DNA from: G965267425 sp965267425
GTDB taxonomy: Bacteria; Bacteroidota; Bacteroidia; Flavobacteriales_E; Vicingaceae
Direction: 5' to 3'
Length of the DNA: 64,000 nucleotides
Assembly (NCBI GenBank): GCA_965267425.1
Contig: OZ253959.1
Coordinates: 1,054,001 to 1,118,000, forward strand
The notes under the pieces are model-generated. The model ran no database searches and was not told where the DNA came from. It worked only from the letters and a program-made list of their open reading frames with translations. This document shows positions 29,015 through 37,950 of this stretch, one piece after another (position 1 is the stretch's first letter; each line of letters begins with the position of its first letter). Both the position numbers and the translations under genes were made by a program.

Positions 29015-30868
29015 ATGAAGAAGTTAGCCTTAACTTTCCTTCTTTTTCTTTCCCTGATTCAGTTCAAAGCCGTTGGCTCTCAAGATTCTACAAAATTTGA
29101 ATTGGATACCACCGTTACTATATGGACCCTTCAAAATCATCTGCTCGTAGATACGTTTCATTTTAAAAAAGAATTTACCCTACATGGCTTCCAAAGAGTT
29201 ATCCATTCACAAAATCTTTGGCCCAGATACGACCTGGGAAATATTGGTACATCCAGTTATGTCCCCAAAATAGAACAACAAATCTCAAATACCGCAGATG
29301 AATTGTTCCCGGCTATTTCTTCATACCAATTTGATCCAAAAAAATTTGAGTACTATTCAACAACAGCGCCGAATACCATATTGAGATATGCTACCGGCTC
29401 AAAAAAAGAACAATTTCTACTTGCAAGACACAGACAGAACTTTGGCCGTAATTTGAATATATCGTTTGATATTAAACGTGAAGGTGGATTGGGTTACTAT
29501 AGCAATCAGGAAACCCTTAATTCATATTTCAAATTGACAACAAATTACCGGTCAAGCAATAATCGTTATCACCTGGAGGGGTATTACTTTTTTCAACGAT
29601 TAACTCAAGATGAAAATGGTGGATTTGAAAACTTTACAGACATCTTAAATCCAGCTTCTACTTCGGCTTCACGACTCAATACAGCAAGTAATGAATTTAG
29701 GGAAGAGGGATTTAGAATTTATCAAGATTTAGCCATTGGACCTGGCACGATGGATTCTTCTACCTATGAAAAAGATGTCATTCCATGGATTACATTGGGA
29801 CACGAAATTGAATATTCCAATCAAAGACACAATTTTAGAGATGTACGTCCTGATACCTTATATTATTCGTCATTTTTTATTGATTCAACAAATACAGATG
29901 ATTCATTGTCCTATCAGGAGGTGAAAAATACAGGAATCCTGAAATTTGAAGTAGGGAATCTTGACTTTCATGCAGGGGGTTTTCATAATTTGTTATGGCT
30001 GGGAAGAAGGTATCTGAGAGATACAACATTCGACGATATTGGAATGGTATTCGGCGGAAAAATTGATGCTCACTCCTTTTTGGTTAATGCAGATGTTGAG
30101 TACACATTGGAAGGATTTCACTCCGAAGATTTCAATGTTTCTCTGGATATCATTCAAAAGAGATATGATACTTCTTTGAGAAGTAATTCGGGATTGTCAG
30201 CAAAATTAATTTGGTCTGAAACCACCCCCAATCATTTCTTTAACCTTTACCGTTCCAATCATTATGAATGGAATCAAGACATGAAAAAAGTACAAGAACG
30301 AAAAGTCAAAGTTGATTATTTAACCAAACATGTGAGAGGTTCTGTATATGCTGGTCAAGTAGATAACTTAATATATTTCAACCCTGATGCTGTACCTTAC
30401 CAGTGGAATTCAACAATGAATTATTTTTCGGTTGAATTAAGTAAACGTTTGAATTTCGGTAAATTTCATCTGAACAATTTATTGAGGTATCAACAATCCG
30501 ATGCTGAAAGTGTTATGCCGATGCCAAACGCCATGATCTATGAATCTCTTTATTTTCAAGCACTGGCGTTTAAAAAGATACTGACCTATCAATTGGGATT
30601 TGATGTTTTTTATTCGTCTGGTCATGATGGTTATGTTTACAATCCAGTTACGTATGCGTTTCAGGTTCAAGGAACAAATCCTGTCCAACTGGGCAATTAT
30701 CCTTATGTAGATTTCTTTGCCAATTTCAGTTTAAAACGTGCTCGATTTTACTTGAAAGTGGCACATATTAACAAAGGGTTTTCAGGAAATAATTACTTCC
30801 GCGTTGTTGACTATCCTCAGCGACCTACTTCCTTTCACTTTGGATTAGAGTGGTTGCTGTTTAATTAA
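29015..30868 (+). CDS. Putative outer membrane porin (Porin_10-like beta-barrel)
   Basis: The ATG at 29015 gives a 617-aa protein. Any longer frame would run into the 5S gene and terminator. Signal peptide: MKKLALTFLLFLSLIQFKAVGSQ. The early mature region NLWPRYDLGNIGTSSYVPKIE, then TTAPNTILRYATGSKKEQFL and RQNFGRNLNISFDIKREGGLGYY, follows the pattern of the Bacteroidota 'putative porin' family (Porin_10). The remainder is alternating amphipathic strands ending in an aromatic residue pair (GLEWLLFN), as expected for a barrel. The transported solute is unknown. It is a single gene after the rRNA terminator and convergent with the next gene. Confidence 0.85.
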   Translation: MKKLALTFLLFLSLIQFKAVGSQDSTKFELDTTVTIWTLQNHLLVDTFHFKKEFTLHGFQRVIHSQNLWPRYDLGNIGTSSYVPKIEQQISNTADELFPAISSYQFDPKKFEYYSTTAPNTILRYATGSKKEQFLLARHRQNFGRNLNISFDIKREGGLGYYSNQETLNSYFKLTTNYRSSNNRYHLEGYYFFQRLTQDENGGFENFTDILNPASTSASRLNTASNEFREEGFRIYQDLAIGPGTMDSSTYEKDVIPWITLGHEIEYSNQRHNFRDVRPDTLYYSSFFIDSTNTDDSLSYQEVKNTGILKFEVGNLDFHAGGFHNLLWLGRRYLRDTTFDDIGMVFGGKIDAHSFLVNADVEYTLEGFHSEDFNVSLDIIQKRYDTSLRSNSGLSAKLIWSETTPNHFFNLYRSNHYEWNQDMKKVQERKVKVDYLTKHVRGSVYAGQVDNLIYFNPDAVPYQWNSTMNYFSVELSKRLNFGKFHLNNLLRYQQSDAESVMPMPNAMIYESLYFQALAFKKILTYQLGFDVFYSSGHDGYVYNPVTYAFQVQGTNPVQLGNYPYVDFFANFSLKRARFYLKVAHINKGFSGNNYFRVVDYPQRPTSFHFGLEWLLFN

Positions 30869-30871
30869 TCA

Positions 30872-32134
30872 TTATGTTTTTTGCTTCTTTTTTCTTGCAG
30901 CAGGAAAGAGCACATTGTTAAGAATCAGACGATAACCCGGAGAATTTGGATGCAAATTTAAATCCGTGGGTGGATCGCCAACGAAATGCTGATAATCTTC
31001 CGGATCATGTCCACCATAAAAAGTCCATGTGCCATTTCCATATTTTCCATGAATGTATTTAACGGTGCCCAATGCTTTACTTTCACCTAACACCAACACA
31101 TCCGATTTGACTAAATTCTTGTAATACGCGGTGGTCAGACCCATAAAACCATTGATGACTGATTCATGGTTTTGGCAGAGCATAGTAGGAACGGGATCCC
31201 ATTTTGCACTGAATTCAAACAAAGTAAATTGATCTTGTTTTTCGGGAGTTCGATTGTGGATGGGTGTAGCGTCGATGTTTGAAAATTCTGGTTCCAATGG
31301 ATTGTTGCTTACCCGGAAGTTCTTAAAAGCAAACGTTCGATTGAAATCTATTTTGTTATTGAGGTTGGCATCAGCTGGATCGCCATCAAACATATGATCG
31401 CAAATATCAACCTCTTCTGCAGCTAACGCAACATCATATGAATCAGTACCGGAACACATGGAAAACATAAACCCTCCACCGGAAACATATTTTTTGATTT
31501 CAAGAGCAACACCCAATTTCAGATCAGATACCTTTTCAAAACCCAATTTCGCCGCCATGGATTCATTTACCCTGACTTGTTCCTTGTACCAAGGATAATT
31601 ACGATAGCGAGCATAAAATTTTCCGTATTGACCCGTAAAATCTTCGTGATGTAGATGCAACCAATCGAATAAAGGAAGTTCTCCTTTTATGATTTCTTCA
31701 TCATAAATGACTTCATAGGGTATTTCAGCATAAGTAAGCACCAGTGTAACGGCGTCATCCCATGGAAGTTTGTTTTTGGGTGAATAAACGGCGATTTTCG
31801 GTGCCTTTTCCAGTTTGACCAAATCCATGTTTACTTCAGGATTTGATATTTCCAATAAGATGGAAGTGTATTTGGAATCCGGAATGACTTCAAAACTCAC
31901 TCCACGAATAACCAATTCATTTTCAATGGTTTTATGGTGCTTGGTAATAAAACTACCTCCTCGATAATTTAATAGCCAATCGACTTTAACTTGATTTTCC
32001 AACACCCAATATGCGATTCCATATGCTTTAAGATGGTTTTTTTGGGAGTGATCCATGGGGATCAATAGGTGAGAAGCATAGGTATGATAGCTTCCAATCA
32101 GCAACATGAAGAAGATGATCAACTTCTTTGACAT
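30872..32134 (-). CDS. Secreted glutamine amidotransferase-like protein (commonly labelled 'asparagine synthetase B' in Bacteroidota)
   Basis: A 420-aa protein with signal peptide (LIIFFMLLIGSYHTYASHLL) and a very conserved-looking core: QKNHLKAYGIAYWVLENQVKV, WLLNYRGGSF, PWDDAVTLVLTYAEIPYEVIYD, LPLFDWLHLHHEDFTGQYGKFY, KKYVSGGGFMFSMCSGTDS and GTWTFYGGHDPEDYQH. GGGFMFSMCSG resembles the nucleophile elbow of class I amidotransferase-like folds, with a Cys. From memory, close relatives in public records carry the name asparagine synthetase B, but the AsnB N-terminal Cys and ATP-pyrophosphatase motif are absent, so that name is not supported. The tail KKKQKT is basic. Substrate unknown. Confidence 0.7.
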   Translation of the reverse strand: MSKKLIIFFMLLIGSYHTYASHLLIPMDHSQKNHLKAYGIAYWVLENQVKVDWLLNYRGGSFITKHHKTIENELVIRGVSFEVIPDSKYTSILLEISNPEVNMDLVKLEKAPKIAVYSPKNKLPWDDAVTLVLTYAEIPYEVIYDEEIIKGELPLFDWLHLHHEDFTGQYGKFYARYRNYPWYKEQVRVNESMAAKLGFEKVSDLKLGVALEIKKYVSGGGFMFSMCSGTDSYDVALAAEEVDICDHMFDGDPADANLNNKIDFNRTFAFKNFRVSNNPLEPEFSNIDATPIHNRTPEKQDQFTLFEFSAKWDPVPTMLCQNHESVINGFMGLTTAYYKNLVKSDVLVLGESKALGTVKYIHGKYGNGTWTFYGGHDPEDYQHFVGDPPTDLNLHPNSPGYRLILNNVLFPAARKKKQKT

Positions 32135-32301
32135 GCAACTAAATTACCAAATACTACAGCTGAATGTATTAGGAATAGTATAAAAAATTGTTAACTTGAG
32201 ATAGAGGATTCTCAGTATTTTATGAATTGCTTCTTATTATTAAGTGGAAATTGATAAGGATACGATAGGAATTCTGATATCACCGCGCAATACTGATCAT
32301 T

Positions 32302-32321
32302 ATTCAAATGACTATTTGAAT
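32302..32321. promoter_or_regulatory. Perfect inverted repeat upstream of the 1258-aa T9SS gene
   Basis: ATTCAAAT and ATTTGAAT are separated by GACT, giving a perfect 8-bp inverted repeat 43 bases before the ATG at 32365. It could be an operator or an mRNA hairpin. There is no T tract, so it is not a terminator. Confidence 0.4.
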
Positions 32322-32364
32322 GGTTCAATTCTAAATGGTCATAATGTCATAAAAGTAAGCGCCC

Positions 32365-35300
32365 ATGAGAAATTATGGAATTTTATTTATCAACTATTAT
32401 TATTTATTGACGATATGCTTAGTTGCGACAGTTGAAAGCATGGTAGCTCAAATGCCGGAACCTATGTTTTGGTTGAGAGCGGATAAAGGCACATTAAATA
32501 ATTCAGCTCCTGCAAATGATGGTGAGCAAATAAATACCTGGGTAGATTTTTCTGGCAACAGAAGAAACAATGCTTTCAATGATGAAGGAAAAGGGCCCAT
32601 ATTTAAAAATAACGCTGTTGACAACATAAATTTCAACCCGGTTTTAGATTTCAATGGCAGTGATCAAAGTTTACATTTTGGTGATGATGAAATTTTTAAT
32701 CCAGCCGTTCAAGAGGCATTGTATTGGTTTGTCATTGTTAAACCTGACATAACTTCCTTGAATAAGTTATACCCCATGGTATTTTCCTATGGAAGTGCAT
32801 CAGCCAAAGGAATAGGTTTAGGAATAGGATCTGAATGGATCAGTAATTTGGTGCCAAATAAAAATAGTAATGGAACGTTTACAAAAGCATTTCAATATGA
32901 TCAAAATCCTAAATTGATTTTGTATGAGTTGATATTTGATGATGAATTTAACATTCGCATTAATTCCTACTATACTCCGTTCAATTCGTCGAAAATTCGT
33001 TTAAACGAAATCTCCATGGATAGCATTGCACATAGTTCGGTAGCAGGCACTAATGTTGGCCCTTTTTCCATCGGACGTCAATCAAATAATAACAGTATAC
33101 ACGTAAATGATGGAAGATTCTTTGATGGTAAATTGTGTGAAATTATAGGAGTTAATTCTTTGCTCACGGATTCGCAAATAGTTCAGATCGAATCATATTT
33201 GAATATAAAGTATGGAATCGAGAGAAATGTTTATAATACAAGGTTAACAGGAAAATATTTGAGTTCGGCAGGTCATGTGTTGTGGGATCCTATGAAAGAT
33301 TTAAATTTCAATAATCACATCATTGGAATTGGATGCGATACCTCATTGCATTTTATACAAGAAAGTTCTCACTCTTTGGCCGGACAGTACGAATTACAAA
33401 TCAGTAATGAAGACTCTAATGGATTTGATATGACTAATAACTATGTTCAATATTTAATGGCAGGGTCCAATGGAGAATCTTCAAATACGTTTCAAAATGC
33501 TCCTGCAGGTTCAGATGATCGATTTAATCAACGAATTCGAAGAGCATGGAAAATTATCAATACAGAATTCTATGGTGTATTTGATATTGTTTTTGAAAGT
33601 GATGCTGATTTGCCAGAAGGTAAATCCTGGTACTTATTGATTTCTGACAATGAGGAATTCACGAATCCCACAATTTATGAAGATGAGGTGTTCAGAGTGG
33701 GTGATTCGTTGATAATATCTGAAATATCGTCTAATCAAATACCTATTGGATCAACAAAATTTGTTGCGGTTGCGTATGGAAATCCTGCCATGGATACTTT
33801 ACCTGAGGAAGATCCGAATAGTTTGCACAACATATTGTGGTTGCGATCCGATGTTGGTGTGAATTCAGCAACGAAGCCGTCAAAGGATGGTGAAAATGTT
33901 ACTTCTTGGGAAGATCAATCAGGTAAAAGGAAAAACGACGCTGAATACGCAAGAATTATCGGACCAACCTTTAGAAGTCAATCAAACGATTTGGTAAATT
34001 ATCATCCGGTATTGGATTTTAATGGGACATCTCAATCGTTAAATTTTGGTGATGATTTTATATTTATCGATTCCGTTTTTAAGGAAGTCAATTTTTTTGT
34101 AGTTGCGGAACCAGATGCAGCAAGTGTGATCAAAAACAATCAGAATATTTTTGATTTTGGAGAAGCTGTACCATTGGGTTTTGGGTTGAAGTACGGAAAT
34201 TCCAACTCCTTTATCTACACCAGTACCAATGGAGGAGGAGTGAACATTGGAACTGATCACTCATTTGACACACAACCTGTGCTATTACATCTTAATGTAG
34301 TTTTTGGTAATGAGCAACAACTTTTCATCAATGGTGCTAAGACACCGATTCTTAAGGCCAATATTCAATTGAAAGAACTTAATGAACAAACAATGGCCGT
34401 AAATGAAGTTTCAATTGAGACTGAAGGTCCGTTTACTATTGGAAGTCAATCTAAATTATTTTGGATAAATAAAAACGACAAAAGATATTATGACGGAAGT
34501 ATTCTGGAAATCATTGGCTATAAATCTACTATGTCTGATATCGAAATTATTCAGGTGGAATCCTATCTTGCTCACAAATATGGAATAACTAAAATATGTG
34601 AAGATGGGGATTCCAATGGTGATTATGTATTAACCAATGGAGATCTGGTTTGGGATGCATCAAAAAATATAGAATTTCAGCATGACATCATTGGAATTGG
34701 TAGAGACGACAGTGTAAAGTTATATCAAAAACAAGCTCAAAGTATAGATGGTAAAATGCGAATTTATTTTGGGAATTCGATTTTTAATTCCAATGCTGAA
34801 AATTCTCACGTTTTTGGGGATGATTTCAAAAGTGTTTTGGTTGGACACAATAATGGAGCATTGTTGTCTGAAGGAACAAATGAATTCCCTCAAAATGTAG
34901 AAATATTTAGTAGGGTAGAACGAGAATGGAAGTTGCATAACAATCGATTTTATTCTACTTTTTCAATTGATATTGAATTGCCAACAGACTCGCTTTCAGC
35001 AAATCATTTAAGATTACTTGTAGATACGGATGACGATTTTTTAGATGCGACATTGGTAACGTGTAATGTTCTTGTAACAGATAATTGGGTAACCTTTCAA
35101 GGAATGGATAATTCTATTTTTCCGGTAAATAAAACAAGTTATTTTACCATTGTCTCCATGAATGAGTTGACTCCATTACCCGTTTCTTTATTAAGTTTCG
35201 AGGCCATTTTAGAGGAAGATGTAGTGGTTTTGGAATGGGTAACTGAGTCTGAAATCAATAATGATAGATTTGAAGTTCACAAATCAACAGATGGTCGATC

Positions 35301-36141
35301 TTGGAATCGAATTGATCAGGTTTCTGGTGCAGGGAATAGTAGAATTAAACAATATTATCAGAGTTGGGATTATGATTTATTTGAAGGCACCGCTTACTAC
35401 AAGCTGATTCAAGTTGATTTTGATGGGAAATCAGAAGAATTTGGACCTGTAACGATTACATACGATGGTATGCAGAAAAACATAAAGGTTTTTCCGAATC
35501 CTTTCGATACAGATTTTACCATTGATTTAGGAACAGAAATTTCAGAAGAAGTTACAGTAAAGCTGTTTGATGTTTCTGGAAAGCTGTACTATTCAAATTC
35601 ATTGATTCCTCAATTTGGCACCATTAAAGTATTCCCTGATAATCTCAAATTGGGTGTTTATTTATTAAATGTTCAATCATCGCGATTTAATCATTCAGAA
35701 AAAATGTTGTATCAACCTAAATTTTCATCATCCATACAATCTGATTTAATCAAACAAGCCATTGTCGAACTAGAAAAAAAGACTTCCAGTGAATTCAGTT
35801 TTGTCTCGTCTAAAAAAATTGACAATGACAACACCAAAAAGCAATTGTTTGACCGTCTGGGCATGTACAAAACACAGCAACGAAATGCGGTCATGTTAAT
35901 GTGGAATGAAGGGACAGATAGTTTATCGTTCGTTGCAGATAAAAGAATTTATGATTCTGAAGTGAATAAAGAGTTACAACAAGTGTTGGAAAAATTTGAA
36001 AACAATTCAACAATCGATAATAAGGTGTCAAGTAGTGATATTGTTGAGGTTGTTCAAGCGTTCGGAACGGTTTTAGAGAACCACTTCAAGGCAAGTGACA
36101 GAAATATTAATGAAATACCAGACTATGTGATTAGCTGGTAA
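32365..36141 (+). CDS. Large T9SS surface protein: two LamG/DUF8202-like modules, type A sorting-like module, C-terminal TPM-like domain
   Basis: A 1258-aa protein with N-terminal signal (INYYYLLTICLVATVESMVAQ). Two homologous modules of about 450 residues follow. Each starts W-L-R-A/S-D-x-G, then DGE...W.D.SG..RN.A, PVLDFNGxxQSL.FGDD, a laminin-G-like stretch, YDG..EIIG, ESYLxxKYGI and W..HNIIGIG-type text, a layout like DUF8202 proteins of Bacteroidota. At about 965 there is a fibronectin-like segment (FEVHKSTDGRSWNRID). Residues about 1041-1120 form a T9SS type A-like module (FPNPFDTDFTIDLG ... LFDVSGKLYYSNS ... LKLGVYLLNVQS). Unusually it is not C-terminal: residues about 1125-1258 look like a TPM domain (LFDRLGMYKTQQRNAVMLM, NEIPDYV). 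Confidence 0.85.
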   Translation: MRNYGILFINYYYLLTICLVATVESMVAQMPEPMFWLRADKGTLNNSAPANDGEQINTWVDFSGNRRNNAFNDEGKGPIFKNNAVDNINFNPVLDFNGSDQSLHFGDDEIFNPAVQEALYWFVIVKPDITSLNKLYPMVFSYGSASAKGIGLGIGSEWISNLVPNKNSNGTFTKAFQYDQNPKLILYELIFDDEFNIRINSYYTPFNSSKIRLNEISMDSIAHSSVAGTNVGPFSIGRQSNNNSIHVNDGRFFDGKLCEIIGVNSLLTDSQIVQIESYLNIKYGIERNVYNTRLTGKYLSSAGHVLWDPMKDLNFNNHIIGIGCDTSLHFIQESSHSLAGQYELQISNEDSNGFDMTNNYVQYLMAGSNGESSNTFQNAPAGSDDRFNQRIRRAWKIINTEFYGVFDIVFESDADLPEGKSWYLLISDNEEFTNPTIYEDEVFRVGDSLIISEISSNQIPIGSTKFVAVAYGNPAMDTLPEEDPNSLHNILWLRSDVGVNSATKPSKDGENVTSWEDQSGKRKNDAEYARIIGPTFRSQSNDLVNYHPVLDFNGTSQSLNFGDDFIFIDSVFKEVNFFVVAEPDAASVIKNNQNIFDFGEAVPLGFGLKYGNSNSFIYTSTNGGGVNIGTDHSFDTQPVLLHLNVVFGNEQQLFINGAKTPILKANIQLKELNEQTMAVNEVSIETEGPFTIGSQSKLFWINKNDKRYYDGSILEIIGYKSTMSDIEIIQVESYLAHKYGITKICEDGDSNGDYVLTNGDLVWDASKNIEFQHDIIGIGRDDSVKLYQKQAQSIDGKMRIYFGNSIFNSNAENSHVFGDDFKSVLVGHNNGALLSEGTNEFPQNVEIFSRVEREWKLHNNRFYSTFSIDIELPTDSLSANHLRLLVDTDDDFLDATLVTCNVLVTDNWVTFQGMDNSIFPVNKTSYFTIVSMNELTPLPVSLLSFEAILEEDVVVLEWVTESEINNDRFEVHKSTDGRSWNRIDQVSGAGNSRIKQYYQSWDYDLFEGTAYYKLIQVDFDGKSEEFGPVTITYDGMQKNIKVFPNPFDTDFTIDLGTEISEEVTVKLFDVSGKLYYSNSLIPQFGTIKVFPDNLKLGVYLLNVQSSRFNHSEKMLYQPKFSSSIQSDLIKQAIVELEKKTSSEFSFVSSKKIDNDNTKKQLFDRLGMYKTQQRNAVMLMWNEGTDSLSFVADKRIYDSEVNKELQQVLEKFENNSTIDNKVSSSDIVEVVQAFGTVLENHFKASDRNINEIPDYVISW

Positions 36142-36152
36142 GTGAAGTTAGG

Positions 36153-37709
36153 CTAAAACGGAGGTTCGTCATCTTCTGAAGGCGCTTCATTTCCTTTGTC
36201 TCCATCATTCATCCTGGAAGAAAATGTAACCGATCCAAATTCGTCGCTGGTAGGTAATCCGCCAAAAGGAGAGGCATCATCCGAACCCATATAACTATTT
36301 TCCAAATCACTGAACTTAGCTAGGTGATTGGTAAATTTCAACGGTACATCTCCTACAGAACCATTTCTATGTTTGGCAATGATTACGTTGGCCAATCCCA
36401 AAGTAGAATTGCCTTCTTCATCTTCTGTAAGACCATAATACTCCGGACGATGCAGGAATATAACCATATCTGCATCCTGTTCAATAGCGCCAGATTCACG
36501 CAAGTCAGATAATTGTGGTCTTCTGTCTCCTCCACGGGTTTCCACAGAACGACTTAATTGAGATAAGGCAATGATAGGAATGTTAAGCTCTTTGGCAATA
36601 CTTTTCAATGACCTCGAAATGGTACTAATTTCCTGTTCACGATTTCCTCGATTTTCACCACCAACGGTCATCAACTGCAGATAATCAACTACGATGAGTT
36701 CAATATTATGCTGTGCTTTTAATCTTCGTGCTTTTGCTCGTAATTCAAAGACAGATAAGGCAGGTGTATCATCAATGAAAATATTGGCCTCTGCCAAATG
36801 AGTAATCTTGGCATGAATCTGCTCTACTTCATAATTTTCAAGGTTTCCGGTTCGAAGTTTGTCCGAAGGAATTTCACTTTCACTGGACACCAACCGTGTA
36901 ACTAATTGGAGAGATGACATCTCACAGGAGAATACAGCAACTGGTTTGTTGTGTGGAGGCAAGGCTGCATTTCTGGCCAACGACAACGCAAAGGATGTTT
37001 TACCCATGGCAGGTCGAGCAGCTACAATGATTAAATCTGAACTTTGCCATCCCGAAGTAATTCTATCTAGATCGGTAAAACCTGAAGGAATTCCAACAAC
37101 ACCTCCTTCGTGCTGTTTAGCATTTTCAATTTGTTCAATAGCTTCCCGAATCAAACTCGACATGCTATCGTAATTTTTTCGGATGTTCCCTTCCGCAACA
37201 GAAAACAAATTACTTTCTGCTTTGTCCAGGAGGGTAAAAACATCCGTAGTATCATCGTATGCATCACGAATGATTTCAGATGATATGCGAATCAATTCTC
37301 TTTGAATGAATTTTTGCGCAATTATTCTTGCGTGAAATTCAGCATTGGCAGAGGAAGCAACTCGGTTGGTCAACTGAGTAACAAAATAAGCACCTCCGAT
37401 TAATTCCAATTCACCTCGTTGTTTCAACTCATTGGTAACCGTCAATATGTCAATCGGTTCAGATCGTTGAAACAAATCTTGAATTGCACTAAATATTCTT
37501 TGATGATGATCTTTATAAAAACTTCTTGGCTGTAAAATGTCGATAACTTCATTCACAGCATCTTTTTCCAACATGAGTGCTCCAAGCACAACTTCTTCAA
37601 GCTCTATGGCTTGTGGAGGCAGTTTCCCATGCTCCAAATCAACCCCAGCCGTGTTCGACTGACGTGTGAATTTCCCGCTTAATTCGCCTATTTTTTTGAT
37701 CTCTGCCAT
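36153..37709 (-). CDS. dnaB: Replicative DNA helicase
   Basis: The ATG at 37709 gives a 518-aa DnaB; a TTG at 37718 would add three residues. The N-terminal domain (PPQAIELEEVVLGALMLEKDAVNEVIDIL) binds primase. The RecA-like C-terminal domain has Walker A ARPAMGKTSFAL, the Walker B-type stretch ELIVVDYLQLM, SQLSRSVETRGGDRRPQLSDLRESG and DADMVIFLHRPEYYG. There is no intein in the Walker A region. The acidic tail ends EDDEPPF, which resembles the C-terminal tip that interacts with partners in SSB. A TATATTTG element lies only 6 bases before the ATG, so the message may be leaderless. Confidence 0.97.
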   Translation of the reverse strand: MAEIKKIGELSGKFTRQSNTAGVDLEHGKLPPQAIELEEVVLGALMLEKDAVNEVIDILQPRSFYKDHHQRIFSAIQDLFQRSEPIDILTVTNELKQRGELELIGGAYFVTQLTNRVASSANAEFHARIIAQKFIQRELIRISSEIIRDAYDDTTDVFTLLDKAESNLFSVAEGNIRKNYDSMSSLIREAIEQIENAKQHEGGVVGIPSGFTDLDRITSGWQSSDLIIVAARPAMGKTSFALSLARNAALPPHNKPVAVFSCEMSSLQLVTRLVSSESEIPSDKLRTGNLENYEVEQIHAKITHLAEANIFIDDTPALSVFELRAKARRLKAQHNIELIVVDYLQLMTVGGENRGNREQEISTISRSLKSIAKELNIPIIALSQLSRSVETRGGDRRPQLSDLRESGAIEQDADMVIFLHRPEYYGLTEDEEGNSTLGLANVIIAKHRNGSVGDVPLKFTNHLAKFSDLENSYMGSDDASPFGGLPTSDEFGSVTFSSRMNDGDKGNEAPSEDDEPPF

Positions 37710-37950
37710 GGTTGTCAAATATAAGTATTATTAGACCCCTAAAACGAATTTGTTATGAACAGCATTTCAGTCATATGAATAAAATGTTTACCCTAATACA
37801 CACTTTTATTAGATGTTAACAACAATTCATTAACATTCAATTAACAATATTTTTGACAATACAATTGTTATGGGTTTGGACGTTTTGTGTTTAACCCTTC
37901 AAAATTTTTGCTGAATTACATAGAATTTTGGAATTGCCTAATTTTACATC

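Noticed and set aside
32244..32435. A 63-codon frame just before and overlapping the 1258-aa gene
   Set aside because: It overlaps the signal-peptide codons of the real gene in another frame, and its composition is not protein-like.
37800..37870. Repetitive TTAACA/AATTCA runs upstream of the lipoprotein gene at 37951 as an origin-like iteron set
   Set aside because: The copies are irregular and AT-rich with no fixed period, and no DnaA-box cluster or origin gene is present. dnaB adjacency alone is not evidence.
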